Positions 24,358 to 35,397 of a DNA stretch of 64,000 nt are shown piece by piece. The stretch comes from a virus. The stretch covers positions 29,957 through 93,956 of the IMG/VR virus record IMGVR_UViG_3300044678_003030. One strand, given 5' to 3'. The stretch's first letter is position 1; the number at the start of each line of letters is the position of its first letter. The translations under genes and the position numbers were made by a program. The notes beneath the pieces are model-generated. The model saw nothing but the letters and a program-made list of their open reading frames with translations, did no database searches and was not told where the DNA came from.

Positions 24358-26226
24358 TCAGGACAGGAGTAGCGCACCAAGCGCGCCGCTGAAGTCGTCG
24401 AGCGATAGGGTAGGCGGTTCGGTCGAGTCTTCTGCCTGCTTCTCCCAGCGCTCGAAGTGATCATCGGCGAGATCTGAGATGCGGGTGCGGCGTCGCATCT
24501 CTGCGGCCATGTTCCCGCTGTGGCATTGCGCCGGCAGCCGCTCGGCGTAGTCCGAGGCAAACTTGGCCAGGACGGAGGCCAGCTTGAACTCGGTTCCCCC
24601 GGAGACGCGGACGCCTTGGTCGGTCAGGTACGCCGGGTTCCGGTACGGGCGAGCGGCGCGTAGAACGTGAGGGGCGGTCACTGCGCCAAGTCCGATTCCA
24701 CCGAGCGTAGAAGCCACGGGGTTCACGCCGCCGAGCCCGTAGAGCCCGAGCCCGTAGAGGGCTGACAACCCGACCGTCGTACCTACGAGACCCTTCATGT
24801 CTTCGTGGTTGGCGCGCATGGCGGCGCCACGGGTCGTCGTGTAGCGGTGCCCCGTATTCGGGTCCGTCATCGATAGGAGATCGGTCCTCGGCGGTTCTTG
24901 CGCAGAGGTCAGATAGCCGGGTCCGAGAGGAGGGTCGACCGTCTGGTTCACGCGCTGCTTGAGCCAGTCGTCCATCGAGGCGAGCTTGGCTTCGACCTCT
25001 GCGGACGGGCGCCTCGGGTCGATGGTCACATAGGCCCCGAGCTCTTCGGCGAGCTTCGGGTATCGCCCCATGATCGAGAGCACGGACGGCTGGAGCGTGA
25101 CCATCCTGTCGAGCAAACGAGCAGAAGGGATCACGCCTGCGGTCTTGCGCAGGAAGACGCGCGCGAACTCGCTCGCCGTGAGAGACGCGTTCTTGGACGC
25201 GAGCGTCGAGAGCAGGGCGTCGAACGGCAAGCCAGCGAGGTCAGCGACTTGCGCCTCAGTCGCGCTAACCGGAGCCTTGAGGGGCACGGTCTGCCGGTAC
25301 TGGCGGATCGCCTGGATGTCGGGCGCTGTACGGACAGCCTCGATGTCTCCCGCGATCTCCTTCTGGATGTCGGAGACCTTGTTTACGGCCGCTCGCTTGG
25401 CTTCGTAGTCGGCAACCTTTTCACCGAGTGAAGCTCCTGTACGGATCACGTACGCATCCTCGGCGACCTTCTTGAGCATGAACCCTGTGCGGTCTGCCGG
25501 GCGCCACACGAAGGAGATGTCGAAGAAGCTCGGTGATGGGTTGAGCGCGCAGTTCCTGATCCCCGTCGCCGGATCGATCTGGCGCATCGCCGAGCGGAGG
25601 TGCTCGCAGTAGTCCTTGCGGGTCGGGGCTCGGTGTCCGCACTTGGCGCACACGTCCCAACGGACGTTGCAGCCCATCGACACAGCCGGGAATTCACCTG
25701 CGTTGATCTTGCCGACGAGCTCAGGGTCGAGGCGATTCCTGATCTCCAGCAGGAGCTCGCTCCGGTGCATGGAGCTGTTCCAGAACGCCTTCTCGATTCG
25801 ACCGAGCGACTTGCGGGGGTCCTTGTTGACGTGGTGCTTGTAGATCCCGCCACGTGTCTCGAAGGTCTTGTAGTGCTGGGTGACAACTTCGTCCGGGGAG
25901 ATCCAACCTTCGAGGTTGCGCGGTTGACACCCTGGATGGCCACAGGTTGCCCGCTCTCCCACGCGGTAGGTGCGCTCCGGGAAGGCGTCGCCGTTGCGGT
26001 TGTCATCGTAGTACTCGTAGGCGCCGAACGCGTTGACGAGGACGATCGTGCATCCTTCGCGAGGGGTGACCGTCTTGATGTAGTCGAACGCCTCAGACGC
26101 GGTCTTTTCGGACGAACCCGGACGTTCGGTGTACCAACGGCCCTTCTCAGAACGAGCGATGACGCGCAGCGTCGGTTCGCCGGTCTTGGGGAAGTAGTCG
26201 TCGAGCTCGATGATTTTGGTGAACAT
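24358..26226 (-). CDS. Prohead maturation protease candidate with long C-terminal extension
   Basis: A 622-residue protein. In the first 190 residues, FGAYEYYDDNRNGDAFP, IYKHHVNKDPRKSLGRIEKAFWN and INAGEFPAVSMGCNV resemble the strand with the catalytic histidine and the nucleophile-serine segment of phage prohead serine proteases; the serine of AVSMGC would be the nucleophile. Cysteine pairs (CGHPGC, CAKCGHR) add zinc sites not usual in small prohead proteases. The C-terminal 400 residues hold three Lys-x-Ala motifs and a glycine-rich hydrophobic segment near residues 490-530. Position upstream of capsid genes fits. A longer-than-usual length and unverified catalytic residues limit confidence. 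Confidence 0.5.
   Translation of the reverse strand: MFTKIIELDDYFPKTGEPTLRVIARSEKGRWYTERPGSSEKTASEAFDYIKTVTPREGCTIVLVNAFGAYEYYDDNRNGDAFPERTYRVGERATCGHPGCQPRNLEGWISPDEVVTQHYKTFETRGGIYKHHVNKDPRKSLGRIEKAFWNSSMHRSELLLEIRNRLDPELVGKINAGEFPAVSMGCNVRWDVCAKCGHRAPTRKDYCEHLRSAMRQIDPATGIRNCALNPSPSFFDISFVWRPADRTGFMLKKVAEDAYVIRTGASLGEKVADYEAKRAAVNKVSDIQKEIAGDIEAVRTAPDIQAIRQYRQTVPLKAPVSATEAQVADLAGLPFDALLSTLASKNASLTASEFARVFLRKTAGVIPSARLLDRMVTLQPSVLSIMGRYPKLAEELGAYVTIDPRRPSAEVEAKLASMDDWLKQRVNQTVDPPLGPGYLTSAQEPPRTDLLSMTDPNTGHRYTTTRGAAMRANHEDMKGLVGTTVGLSALYGLGLYGLGGVNPVASTLGGIGLGAVTAPHVLRAARPYRNPAYLTDQGVRVSGGTEFKLASVLAKFASDYAERLPAQCHSGNMAAEMRRRTRISDLADDHFERWEKQAEDSTEPPTLSLDDFSGALGALLLS
25420..25432. repeat. Dispersed dyad TTCAC-CGA-GTGAA, site 12
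   Basis: Exact match inside the protease candidate gene, read on the - strand as Ser-Leu-Gly-Glu. Confidence 0.85.
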
Positions 26227-27650
26227 CAGAAGACCGGCGCCGAGTACGCCTTGACGCGGTCAGAGAGCTGGTCGACGTCTTGCGCAGTGAGCTGCCCCTT
26301 GCCCCATCCGAGCATGTCGAGCGGTAGGTCCTTGTTCCCGGCGTTGAAGTGGTCCATCAGGCGTTGACGGTTGCCAGGGTCGCTGAAGATCTTGCTTGCG
26401 GGGGACAAGCTGCCAAGGTCTTCAGCCGCCCGGCTGAGCAGGTCGTACTGCCGCTGTGCCTGCCGTGTCTTGGACAGGGCCTGAGCCGCCTCCAGCGTCC
26501 GCTGGTCCATGAGCTCCTTGACGACTTGCCCACCGACCGCGCCGAGGGGCATACCCAGGAGCCCACCCATCGCAGCGCCGCGCAGCCGGTTGTCCTTGTC
26601 GTCCCACGCGCCGATGCCCGCGCCTCCGACCGCACCGATTCCCGCTCCGATGACACGGGGGTCGGTGTAGAAAGAGGCGGGGATGCCTGCGGTCTTCGGC
26701 TGAGCTTGTGCCGTCTTGAGCGGCCACATCTCGCGAAAGCTCTCCAGGTCTTCATCAGAGACCCGATCTCGGGGGTCACGGAGTGACGCCGCGAGGCGGC
26801 GATAACGTTCTGCGTCTCCCCCTTCCAGGCCGCCGAAGTAGCTGTCTTGGATATCGGGATGCCGCAACATCACGGTTTCGGGGTCGATCGTTTCATGGAG
26901 CGTTGCCCCTGGAAGATGTGCTTGAAGCTGCGCGAGGTCGAACGGAACGGGGGGCGCGGGCGGCGGCGCGGGCGGCGCCTTCTTGCCCCTGAACCAGTCG
27001 AGCATCCCTGCGGTCTTCTCCGCCTCGCGGGTGAGGTAGCAGAGGTCGTCGATCGCTGCCTCGGCCGAGAGCGTGGCGAGCTTCTCGGCCTCTTGCTCGG
27101 TGACCTCTCCCTTCGCGCGCAGATCGGCGATCTTGGCGTCGACGAGGTAGTTGCTCGCGAAGCTGCGCGCAGCCTCTTCTCGCTCTTCACGGGACGAAGC
27201 GGTCTTGGTGCCGGTGCGCTCGGTCTCGCTCCAAACACGCAGCGCTTCACCAGCAAGCCATTGCACGGGGTCGTTTGTACGCGCTGCGGCGATCTTCATC
27301 CGCTCCCACAGGCCCCGCTGCTCAGCGGCGACGGTCGTGCGGTAGCCCACTGAGGCGGTCTTCTCCTGTGCGCCCAGAAGAACTTTCACGGCGTGAAAGT
27401 CTGGCGTGAAGCTCTCGGCTTCCGCGAGCTTCGAGTCACCGCACAGTGACCGCATGTCGTCGAACCCGGCTGCGAGCGCAGCCTCCTTGGTGATGTCTCC
27501 ACTGATTGTCTCGCCGAGGTAGCGAGCCACGCTCGGGAGGTCCCATGAGTCCGGGGCGTTGACGTCTCCCGTGTGACGAAGGTACTCCGTCGCGAACTTG
27601 GGGAAGCCGAAGACACGAATGGCCTCTCCGGCCTTGCGGTAGGGGTGCAT
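26226..27650 (-). CDS. Virion-like protein with five KTA motifs and glycine-zipper segment
   Basis: A 474-residue protein of no recognised family. It starts with MHPYRKAGEAIRVFGFPKFATEYL, sharing a VFGF motif with other late proteins, and carries five exact Lys-Thr-Ala motifs, for example QEKTASVG, GTKTASSR and AEKTAGML. A polyproline linker lies near residue 225. A glycine-rich hydrophobic region (about residues 333-378) resembles membrane-inserting ejection proteins. The stop overlaps the protease start (ATGA). Likely an internal or ejected virion component (inference). Confidence 0.5.
   Translation of the reverse strand: MHPYRKAGEAIRVFGFPKFATEYLRHTGDVNAPDSWDLPSVARYLGETISGDITKEAALAAGFDDMRSLCGDSKLAEAESFTPDFHAVKVLLGAQEKTASVGYRTTVAAEQRGLWERMKIAAARTNDPVQWLAGEALRVWSETERTGTKTASSREEREEAARSFASNYLVDAKIADLRAKGEVTEQEAEKLATLSAEAAIDDLCYLTREAEKTAGMLDWFRGKKAPPAPPPAPPVPFDLAQLQAHLPGATLHETIDPETVMLRHPDIQDSYFGGLEGGDAERYRRLAASLRDPRDRVSDEDLESFREMWPLKTAQAQPKTAGIPASFYTDPRVIGAGIGAVGGAGIGAWDDKDNRLRGAAMGGLLGMPLGAVGGQVVKELMDQRTLEAAQALSKTRQAQRQYDLLSRAAEDLGSLSPASKIFSDPGNRQRLMDHFNAGNKDLPLDMLGWGKGQLTAQDVDQLSDRVKAYSAPVF
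27385..27397. repeat. Dispersed dyad TTCAC-GGC-GTGAA, site 13
   Basis: Exact match, read on the - strand as Phe-His-Ala-Val-Lys. Eight bases on, a further GTGAA half-site occurs alone. Confidence 0.85.
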
Positions 27651-28276
27651 TACTGGCCTCCGATTTCGCCGCGCCCTTGGCGCACAGTCTTCTCGATGTC
27701 GGCGAGGGACTTGGCGGTTGCGAAGTCGAGCTGGCCGCCGATCGTGGCTCCCTGGTTGAGGAAGTTCTGAGTGACCAGCGGGTCCATCGCGAGCGAGGGG
27801 GCGTAGGTCTTGAACGACCCGTACAGGCGCCGAATCATCTCAGGGTTCTCTCGGTGGATTCTGGCGAGCTCAGGGTCCATACCCAGGACCTCGTCAAACA
27901 CCTTGCGCTGCTTGGGCTCGGTGTAGAGCTTCTTCTTGAGCACCGACTGAAGAGCGTTGAACGGGCGCTTGATGCCGATGTCGGCGACCGCATTGGCGAG
28001 CGCGCCTGTTGCGACGTCCTGGAACTTCGGAGCAGCGGCAGCAAACGTGAGAGGAGAACCCTCGCTCACGTCCGCCAGCTTGCGGGTTGCAAACGCCTCG
28101 TGGCTCTGCTTGACGGTCAACTTGGGCAGCGCCGCTGTCATGTCGTGTCGCCTTGCGTTTGAGAGATCGAGCATTCGAGCCTCTTGCTCATCTTGCACCT
28201 TGCCGCTGCGCACGACCGCCGCAGCGGCTGTCGCAGCCAGCGCTGCGGGCACGAGTCGGTTGGTGGTCGTTGCCAT
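27650..28276 (-). CDS. Unknown late protein
   Basis: A 208-residue protein. A hydrophobic alanine-rich N-terminus (LVPAALAATAAAAVV) could be a membrane anchor; the remainder is charged and mixed alpha. It contains TRKLADVSEG and SLADIEKTV, relatives of the local Lys-x-Ala motif. ATG 28276 overlaps the upstream stop (ATGA), which decides the start over one 15 bases earlier. No family recognised. Confidence 0.5.
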   Translation of the reverse strand: MATTTNRLVPAALAATAAAAVVRSGKVQDEQEARMLDLSNARRHDMTAALPKLTVKQSHEAFATRKLADVSEGSPLTFAAAAPKFQDVATGALANAVADIGIKRPFNALQSVLKKKLYTEPKQRKVFDEVLGMDPELARIHRENPEMIRRLYGSFKTYAPSLAMDPLVTQNFLNQGATIGGQLDFATAKSLADIEKTVRQGRGEIGGQ

Positions 28277-29127
28277 CAGGACCTGCACCACACATCGAAC
28301 TCTTGCTTGAGCTTGTCACGCTCGGCGCAGAGCGACTCGTAGTGGCTTCGACCCTCTTCGTGCTCGACACGCGCCTTGGTCGCGACCTTGAGCAGAGAGG
28401 TCATCGTATTCGGCTTGCCGTCGGGGATTCGCTCGATGAGCGCTGCGACTTTTTCCTGCGGCAGATCAATCGCGCTGTGGCACGCCCGAGTGAGGGCGAC
28501 GTTGAGGTCAGGGAGGGAGTCCCCGCCGAGCACCGCGAGCGCGTTCTTGCAGAAGCCGTCGAGGTCGCGGTTCAACGGCCTGAGGTGGAAGGAGACGCGG
28601 TCGACAGCATCGGTCCAGCGCTGTTCGAGCGAGCCGAGCTTGATCTTGAGCTCGTGAGCAGCCTTCTCGGCCTTGTGGTAGCGGATGTCGAGCGGGATCT
28701 CTGCGGGGATGTAGCGAGCGGCGCGACGCGCGTCCTCTTCGTAGGACGCGGTCTTGATCGACGCCGACACGACCACATCTTCACGCAGCCGCGCCATCTC
28801 GTCTGGCAGGTCTGGATAGGAGTGGGAGTCCGACGCGGTCTTGGTCGCGGCGTCGTCGAAGAGCCGCCCGATGACGACCACTTCATCGGCGACAGGGAAC
28901 GCAACGTTCTTGTCGCCGCCTTGAATCGACGCGAACTTCGACTCGAAGGTGTGCACGTTCACGGCCCGGCAGAGCCGGCGAACTTGCTCCTCGTTGAGGC
29001 TTTCGTCACGAGCGGTCTTGGTGACCAGCTCATTGAGGTCTGCGCCGTTCTGCCCTTGCCCGGCTTCGTAGGCCGAAGCGAGCTCGGCAGCCTTCGCATC
29101 GAACAGCGAGTTCGTCCACGTTGCCAT
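28276..29127 (-). CDS. Helical late protein with three KTA motifs
   Basis: A 283-residue, mainly helical, charged protein. Three Lys-Thr-Ala motifs (VTKTARDE, ATKTASDS, SIKTASYE) divide the first half into roughly 35-60-residue blocks, while the second half has none. There is no membrane segment. It has one-base overlaps with the next gene and sits 12 bases from the previous one, in a tight operon. Function unknown. Confidence 0.5.
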   Translation of the reverse strand: MATWTNSLFDAKAAELASAYEAGQGQNGADLNELVTKTARDESLNEEQVRRLCRAVNVHTFESKFASIQGGDKNVAFPVADEVVVIGRLFDDAATKTASDSHSYPDLPDEMARLREDVVVSASIKTASYEEDARRAARYIPAEIPLDIRYHKAEKAAHELKIKLGSLEQRWTDAVDRVSFHLRPLNRDLDGFCKNALAVLGGDSLPDLNVALTRACHSAIDLPQEKVAALIERIPDGKPNTMTSLLKVATKARVEHEEGRSHYESLCAERDKLKQEFDVWCRS

Positions 29128-29138
29128 ACGAGCAAAGC

Positions 29139-29843
29139 CTAGTCCTTGAGACCGGCGATCTCGTTGATGTTGACGCTGGCCTGCTCGGGCGTCTTTGTCT
29201 CGTCGACGAGGTGCAAGGCCAGTTTGATCGCGTGCGCAGCGTTGTCGCCATGGCTCGCGCTCTTCTCGTTCACGAGGGCGGCGGCGCGCAATAGCTCGGG
29301 GGCGAGCCGCAATGCGGCTTGTGCCTTGGTGGTTTCAATGTCCAGCCCTCGGTTGTCGAGGAAGCGGACGTAGAGGTCACCGAGGACAGCGCGCATGACC
29401 TCTTTGGGGTCAACAGGCTTGCGGTCGCCCACGCGAAACTTGTCCGCGAGGAATGTGGGTCCTTGTTGCGTAGCGCTGAGGTAGTACTGCCTCTGGTCAT
29501 CAGTGCAGTTGACTGATCGTGCGTACGCGTAGACGTCGAGCGCGTGCCGGAACACGGAGACGTCAAAGAAGAGGTGCCGATAAACATCCGTCACGACTTC
29601 CGGTAGGTCCAGGGCGTCACGCAGGACCGCGTTGCTCGCCTTGCCCAGGAGCAGCGCATCGACGATGTGCCGGTACTCTGGCGATACGTAGATGAGGTAG
29701 GCGTCCTCGATGTGAGCGATCAGCGACGTGTCGCCGGCCGTTTTCACGAGGTGAAAAAGGGCGCTTTCCCTGGGATCGGTGCTCTCACATACGGGTGAGG
29801 AGAGCACCGATTGGGCGCGATGATCAGGCGATCGCCGGGGCAT
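29139..29843 (-). CDS. Unknown late protein, start uncertain
   Basis: A 234-residue frame from ATG 29843, four bases after the previous stop. Sequence from residue 33 on (VKTAGDTSLIAHIEDAYLIYVSPEYRHIVDALLLG) looks like a folded helical protein. Residues 1-32 are basic and coincide with a strong hairpin, so translation may really start at GTG 29747 inside a dispersed dyad. One Lys-Thr-Ala motif. No family recognised; neighbours suggest a virion component. Confidence 0.5.
   Translation of the reverse strand: MPRRSPDHRAQSVLSSPVCESTDPRESALFHLVKTAGDTSLIAHIEDAYLIYVSPEYRHIVDALLLGKASNAVLRDALDLPEVVTDVYRHLFFDVSVFRHALDVYAYARSVNCTDDQRQYYLSATQQGPTFLADKFRVGDRKPVDPKEVMRAVLGDLYVRFLDNRGLDIETTKAQAALRLAPELLRAAALVNEKSASHGDNAAHAIKLALHLVDETKTPEQASVNINEIAGLKD
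29743..29755. repeat. Dispersed dyad TTCAC-GAG-GTGAA, site 14
   Basis: Exact match, read on the - strand as Phe-His-Leu-Val-Lys. It lies 20 bases from a 12-bp hairpin stem (29775-29811), and its GTG is a possible start codon. Confidence 0.85.
29775..29811. other. 12-bp hairpin near a gene start
   Basis: Perfect arms at 29775-29786 and 29800-29811. On the - strand a short GGG/CCC hairpin and five T residues follow, so it could act as a terminator or attenuator between adjacent late genes. Confidence 0.55.
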
Positions 29844-29847
29844 CGGC

Positions 29848-32592
<2,745 letters not shown>

Positions 32593-32607
32593 TGCTCCTG
32601 ATGGGCG

Positions 32608-32645
32608 AACGCCCGGTTCTCCCAAGGATAGGGAGACCGGGCGTT
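32608..32645. other. Hairpin in the leader of the Met-rich gene
   Basis: Ten-base perfect arms (32608-32617 with 32636-32645), extended by five more pairs after one bulged base, with a seven-base loop. No T run follows on either strand, so a leader or processing structure is likelier than a classical terminator. It abuts a dispersed dyad. Confidence 0.6.
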
Positions 32646-32657
32646 TCACGCCGTGAA
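32645..32657. repeat. Dispersed dyad TTCAC-GCC-GTGAA, site 15
   Basis: Exact match in the gap between late genes, sharing its first base with the adjoining hairpin. Confidence 0.85.
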
Positions 32658-32677
32658 CTTGGTGCGCGGAGGCTTGA

Positions 32678-34435
32678 TCAGCCCGTGGCGAGGAGCTCGC
32701 GCAGGCGAGAGTCGCGGTTGGACGGGGGAGCCGCGAGGATCTGCTGGAGTGCAGCGACCTTCTGCGACTCGGTCCAGCCGACCGGGAGCGCGCTGCCGTA
32801 GGCGGCGGCGACCTTGCTGAAGGACGCCATGTAGCTCGCGTCCGCAGCCTTCTTGTCTTCGCGCGCGACGACGTTGTCGGCGTTGACGAAGGGCACGCCG
32901 GCGCGCGGAGCCTGGACGACAGTCTCCGGGGTCGACGGTGCGCTCACGGGAGCCTTGCCCTGCGCGTTCTCGGCGTAGCCTGCGGGGCGCTGCTGCTTCT
33001 CCACCGCCGCGAGCTCGTCCGTCTTTGCGGCGTCGGCGACCGTGTTGGGGCCGTGCGGGGTGAGCGAGCCAGCTCCGGCGAGCTTGAGCTTCGAGGCGAA
33101 GGTCTGCGGGTTGCGACGCGCAGCAGCGGTCTTCGCGAACTCGGTCTTGACGAGCCACCGCGTCTCAGCCGAGGCGCACTTGGTGAGCGCATCGCGGTTG
33201 TCGGCGAACACACTGCGCAGGAGCGCGCTGGCGTCGGCGGCGGTCTTCGCGACGTGCGCGACGTGCGCGAGCACCTCCTGCCCCTGCGGGTGGTCCATGA
33301 GCCCGGCGACGGCAGCCTGGGACTCATCGTCCTCGGGGGCGAGGGACTTGAGCTTCTCCCAGATCATCTGGAGCAGCGCGGTCTGCTCGTCAGCGGGCGC
33401 CCCTTCGGCGGGCATGGGCGGCTCCGCGTCAGTCAGACCTTCGGCCGGGTTGCCGTCCCCGAACTCCGTGTCCTCACCACCGGCCAGCTTGTTGCCGAGC
33501 GCCGCAGCGGCGAGCTTGGTCGCCTGCCGCTCCGCCTTGTAGGCGTTGTAGTTGACGCTCGCGACCTTGGCGTACTCGCGAGCGGTGCTCGCGACAGCCG
33601 GGACCTGCTTGGCGATCTGCTCGTCGGTCGCGATCTTGATCAGCCGATCCGCGAGGAAGCCGATCACACCGGCCTGCGGCGCCTTGCCCATGGACGCAAC
33701 CTTGACGAGCGCGTCCTGGTCCTCCTTCTTGAGCGTCGCCATCGCGGCCTTGACGTGCGCGTCGTTGAGCGCCGCGAACACGGGCGTCATGAACCCAGCA
33801 GCGGCGACCTTGGCCACGCGCTCCTCCACACCGGCCTGCTTGAGCCCCACGTAGAGGCGCTCGGCGGCGGCCTTGGCGCTCTGGTCAGTGAGCGAGTTCG
33901 CGATCATCGGCGAGATCTCTGGCCGGGCCGGGTCAGCGATTTCCTTGGGGCCGGTGATGCCAGGAGCAGGGAGAAGCGTGTCGGCGCCCTGCGGCTGCTC
34001 GGCGTAGCCGACGGGGCGTTGCGAGATCTCCAGGGCCGCCATCGCGTCTGTGTTGGCCGCGTCGATCAGCGTGTTGGGACCCGCCTCGGTGAGCGATCCG
34101 GCGCCCGCCTGCTTGAGCATGCGGTCGATCCAGAAGTTCGAGGCGGCGCCAGCGCGGCCACAAAGGTCTTCGACCGAAGCCGTCTTGGTTCGGCCTTGCG
34201 GCGCGTGACCCATCTTCGAGAGGTTGGTTGCAGCCTCAATGAGGCGAGCCTCGATCTCCAGCGCCGCCTCCTTGGGGAGCAGCTCGGTGACGATCTCGGG
34301 GCCGCTCCACTCCTGGGAGATCTGCTCGATCGCAGCGGCGGCGACCTTCTCGTTCGGCCACCCCGGGTGGCGACCTGCGTCACTCGACGCTTCGTTGATG
34401 CCGGTGATGAGAGTACGGATCGCGAGGTTGCTCAT
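32678..34435 (-). CDS. Alanine-rich late protein with internal duplication and many K-x-A motifs
   Basis: A 585-residue helical, alanine-rich protein. Two segments of about 50 residues are clearly related: one near residue 108 (LKQAGAGSLTEAGPNT, then QRPVGYAEQPQG) and one near residue 452 (LKLAGAGSLTPHGPNT, then QRPAGYAENAQG). Exact Lys-Thr-Ala motifs (RTKTASVED, VAKTAADA, FAKTAAAR) and about ten Lys-x-Ala variants are spaced along the chain. No enzyme motif. Likely a scaffold, core or injected protein (inference); its stop and start overlap or adjoin neighbours in the late operon. Confidence 0.5.
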   Translation of the reverse strand: MSNLAIRTLITGINEASSDAGRHPGWPNEKVAAAAIEQISQEWSGPEIVTELLPKEAALEIEARLIEAATNLSKMGHAPQGRTKTASVEDLCGRAGAASNFWIDRMLKQAGAGSLTEAGPNTLIDAANTDAMAALEISQRPVGYAEQPQGADTLLPAPGITGPKEIADPARPEISPMIANSLTDQSAKAAAERLYVGLKQAGVEERVAKVAAAGFMTPVFAALNDAHVKAAMATLKKEDQDALVKVASMGKAPQAGVIGFLADRLIKIATDEQIAKQVPAVASTAREYAKVASVNYNAYKAERQATKLAAAALGNKLAGGEDTEFGDGNPAEGLTDAEPPMPAEGAPADEQTALLQMIWEKLKSLAPEDDESQAAVAGLMDHPQGQEVLAHVAHVAKTAADASALLRSVFADNRDALTKCASAETRWLVKTEFAKTAAARRNPQTFASKLKLAGAGSLTPHGPNTVADAAKTDELAAVEKQQRPAGYAENAQGKAPVSAPSTPETVVQAPRAGVPFVNADNVVAREDKKAADASYMASFSKVAAAYGSALPVGWTESQKVAALQQILAAPPSNRDSRLRELLATG

Positions 34436-35397
34436 GCGGGGTTCCTTTGCGGAGAGTAGTCTAGGCGAGGATGGGAATCTCCCGTGGGCGCAGGGGCCTT
34501 GGACAGGAGCTTACGCCCACCATGAATGGCGGCGCCGGAGAGGAGTAGCGCGCTTACGGGGTTCTGCTTCACGGCATCGATGACAAAGCCTTTGAGATCT
34601 GCCGTCTTCGGGGGAAGCATCTGCTGCACGGGTTGCTGCACGGGTTGCTGCACGGGTTGCTGCACGGGTTGCTGCACGGGTTGCTGCGGGGCCTTGGGAT
34701 CGAACTTCGACCCAACCCACTGGCCGAGCTGCTGGATCGGTTGCTGAATCAGGACAGCTCCGGGGATACCGAGGCGCGAGGTCAACGGTGCTGCGGCGAG
34801 CCCGGCGACCATGCCACCGATGTTGCGCCCAAGGTTGGTTCGGCCCTGGCGCGCGATACGGGCGGCGTTCATTGCAGGCCCGAGCAGGCCCAAGGCCGTA
34901 CCGAGCGGGTTGCCCCGGGGGACGTAGAAGTCACGCGCCATTCCCAGGTAGCCCTTTTCCCGAAACTGACGGTCGAGGGCGAGCGGCGAGCCGAAGACGT
35001 TTTCCCTGAGCCCTTCGCCGACGACATGTCCGACGTTTTTGGCCCACCCGCCAAAGCCCTTGCCGTATCCTATCGCGGCAGGCATGAACGAGGCGCCGTT
35101 CGGTTGGATGACCTTGCCATCCATCTTGAAGGCGCGATTCTCCGGCATTCGCATCACGGGTTGATGTGCGCCGTAAGCCTGCATTCCGAGGATGTGCTTG
35201 CCAAAGAAGTTTGGCTGGAAGAATCCGTCTTGTGTGGACCCGGCGAGACGGTTGTGGAGGAACCCTGTTGGGGCCTGCACCTCGGGGGTGCTGTGGAACG
35301 GCAGTCCGTGCTCGTCGAATAGAAAGCGGCCAAACCCCTTGGCTTTTGCCACCACGTCGTCGACGACCGCTGCCTCTTTCACGCCGTGAAATGTCAT
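34432..35397 (-). CDS. Late protein with QPVQ tandem repeats
   Basis: A 321-residue protein starting MTFHGVKEAAVV, where the start overlaps a dispersed dyad. The middle is glycine-rich with hydrophobic runs (LGTALGLLGPAMNAARIA, GGMVAGLAAAPL). Near residue 240 a QPVQ repeat of about six units acts as a flexible linker, followed by LPPKTADLKGFVIDAV with a Lys-Thr-Ala motif and a final hydrophobic segment. Its stop overlaps the 585-residue gene start. No family recognised; style matches other ejected-protein candidates in the block. Confidence 0.5.
   Translation of the reverse strand: MTFHGVKEAAVVDDVVAKAKGFGRFLFDEHGLPFHSTPEVQAPTGFLHNRLAGSTQDGFFQPNFFGKHILGMQAYGAHQPVMRMPENRAFKMDGKVIQPNGASFMPAAIGYGKGFGGWAKNVGHVVGEGLRENVFGSPLALDRQFREKGYLGMARDFYVPRGNPLGTALGLLGPAMNAARIARQGRTNLGRNIGGMVAGLAAAPLTSRLGIPGAVLIQQPIQQLGQWVGSKFDPKAPQQPVQQPVQQPVQQPVQQPVQQMLPPKTADLKGFVIDAVKQNPVSALLLSGAAIHGGRKLLSKAPAPTGDSHPRLDYSPQRNPA
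34619..34690 (-). repeat. 12-bp tandem repeat (QPVQ units)
   Basis: About six copies of TTGCTGCACGGG on the + strand, almost identical to each other, encoding QPVQ units. The near identity suggests recent slippage expansion. Confidence 0.9.
35378..35390. repeat. Dispersed dyad TTCAC-GCC-GTGAA, site 16
   Basis: Exact match in codons 3-7 of the QPVQ-repeat gene, read on the - strand as Phe-His-Gly-Val-Lys, eight bases from the beta'-C gene end. Confidence 0.85.

Noticed and set aside
34619-34690. Regularly repeated 12-bp units as a possible CRISPR
   Set aside because: No spacers, in-frame coding repeat, no cas genes.
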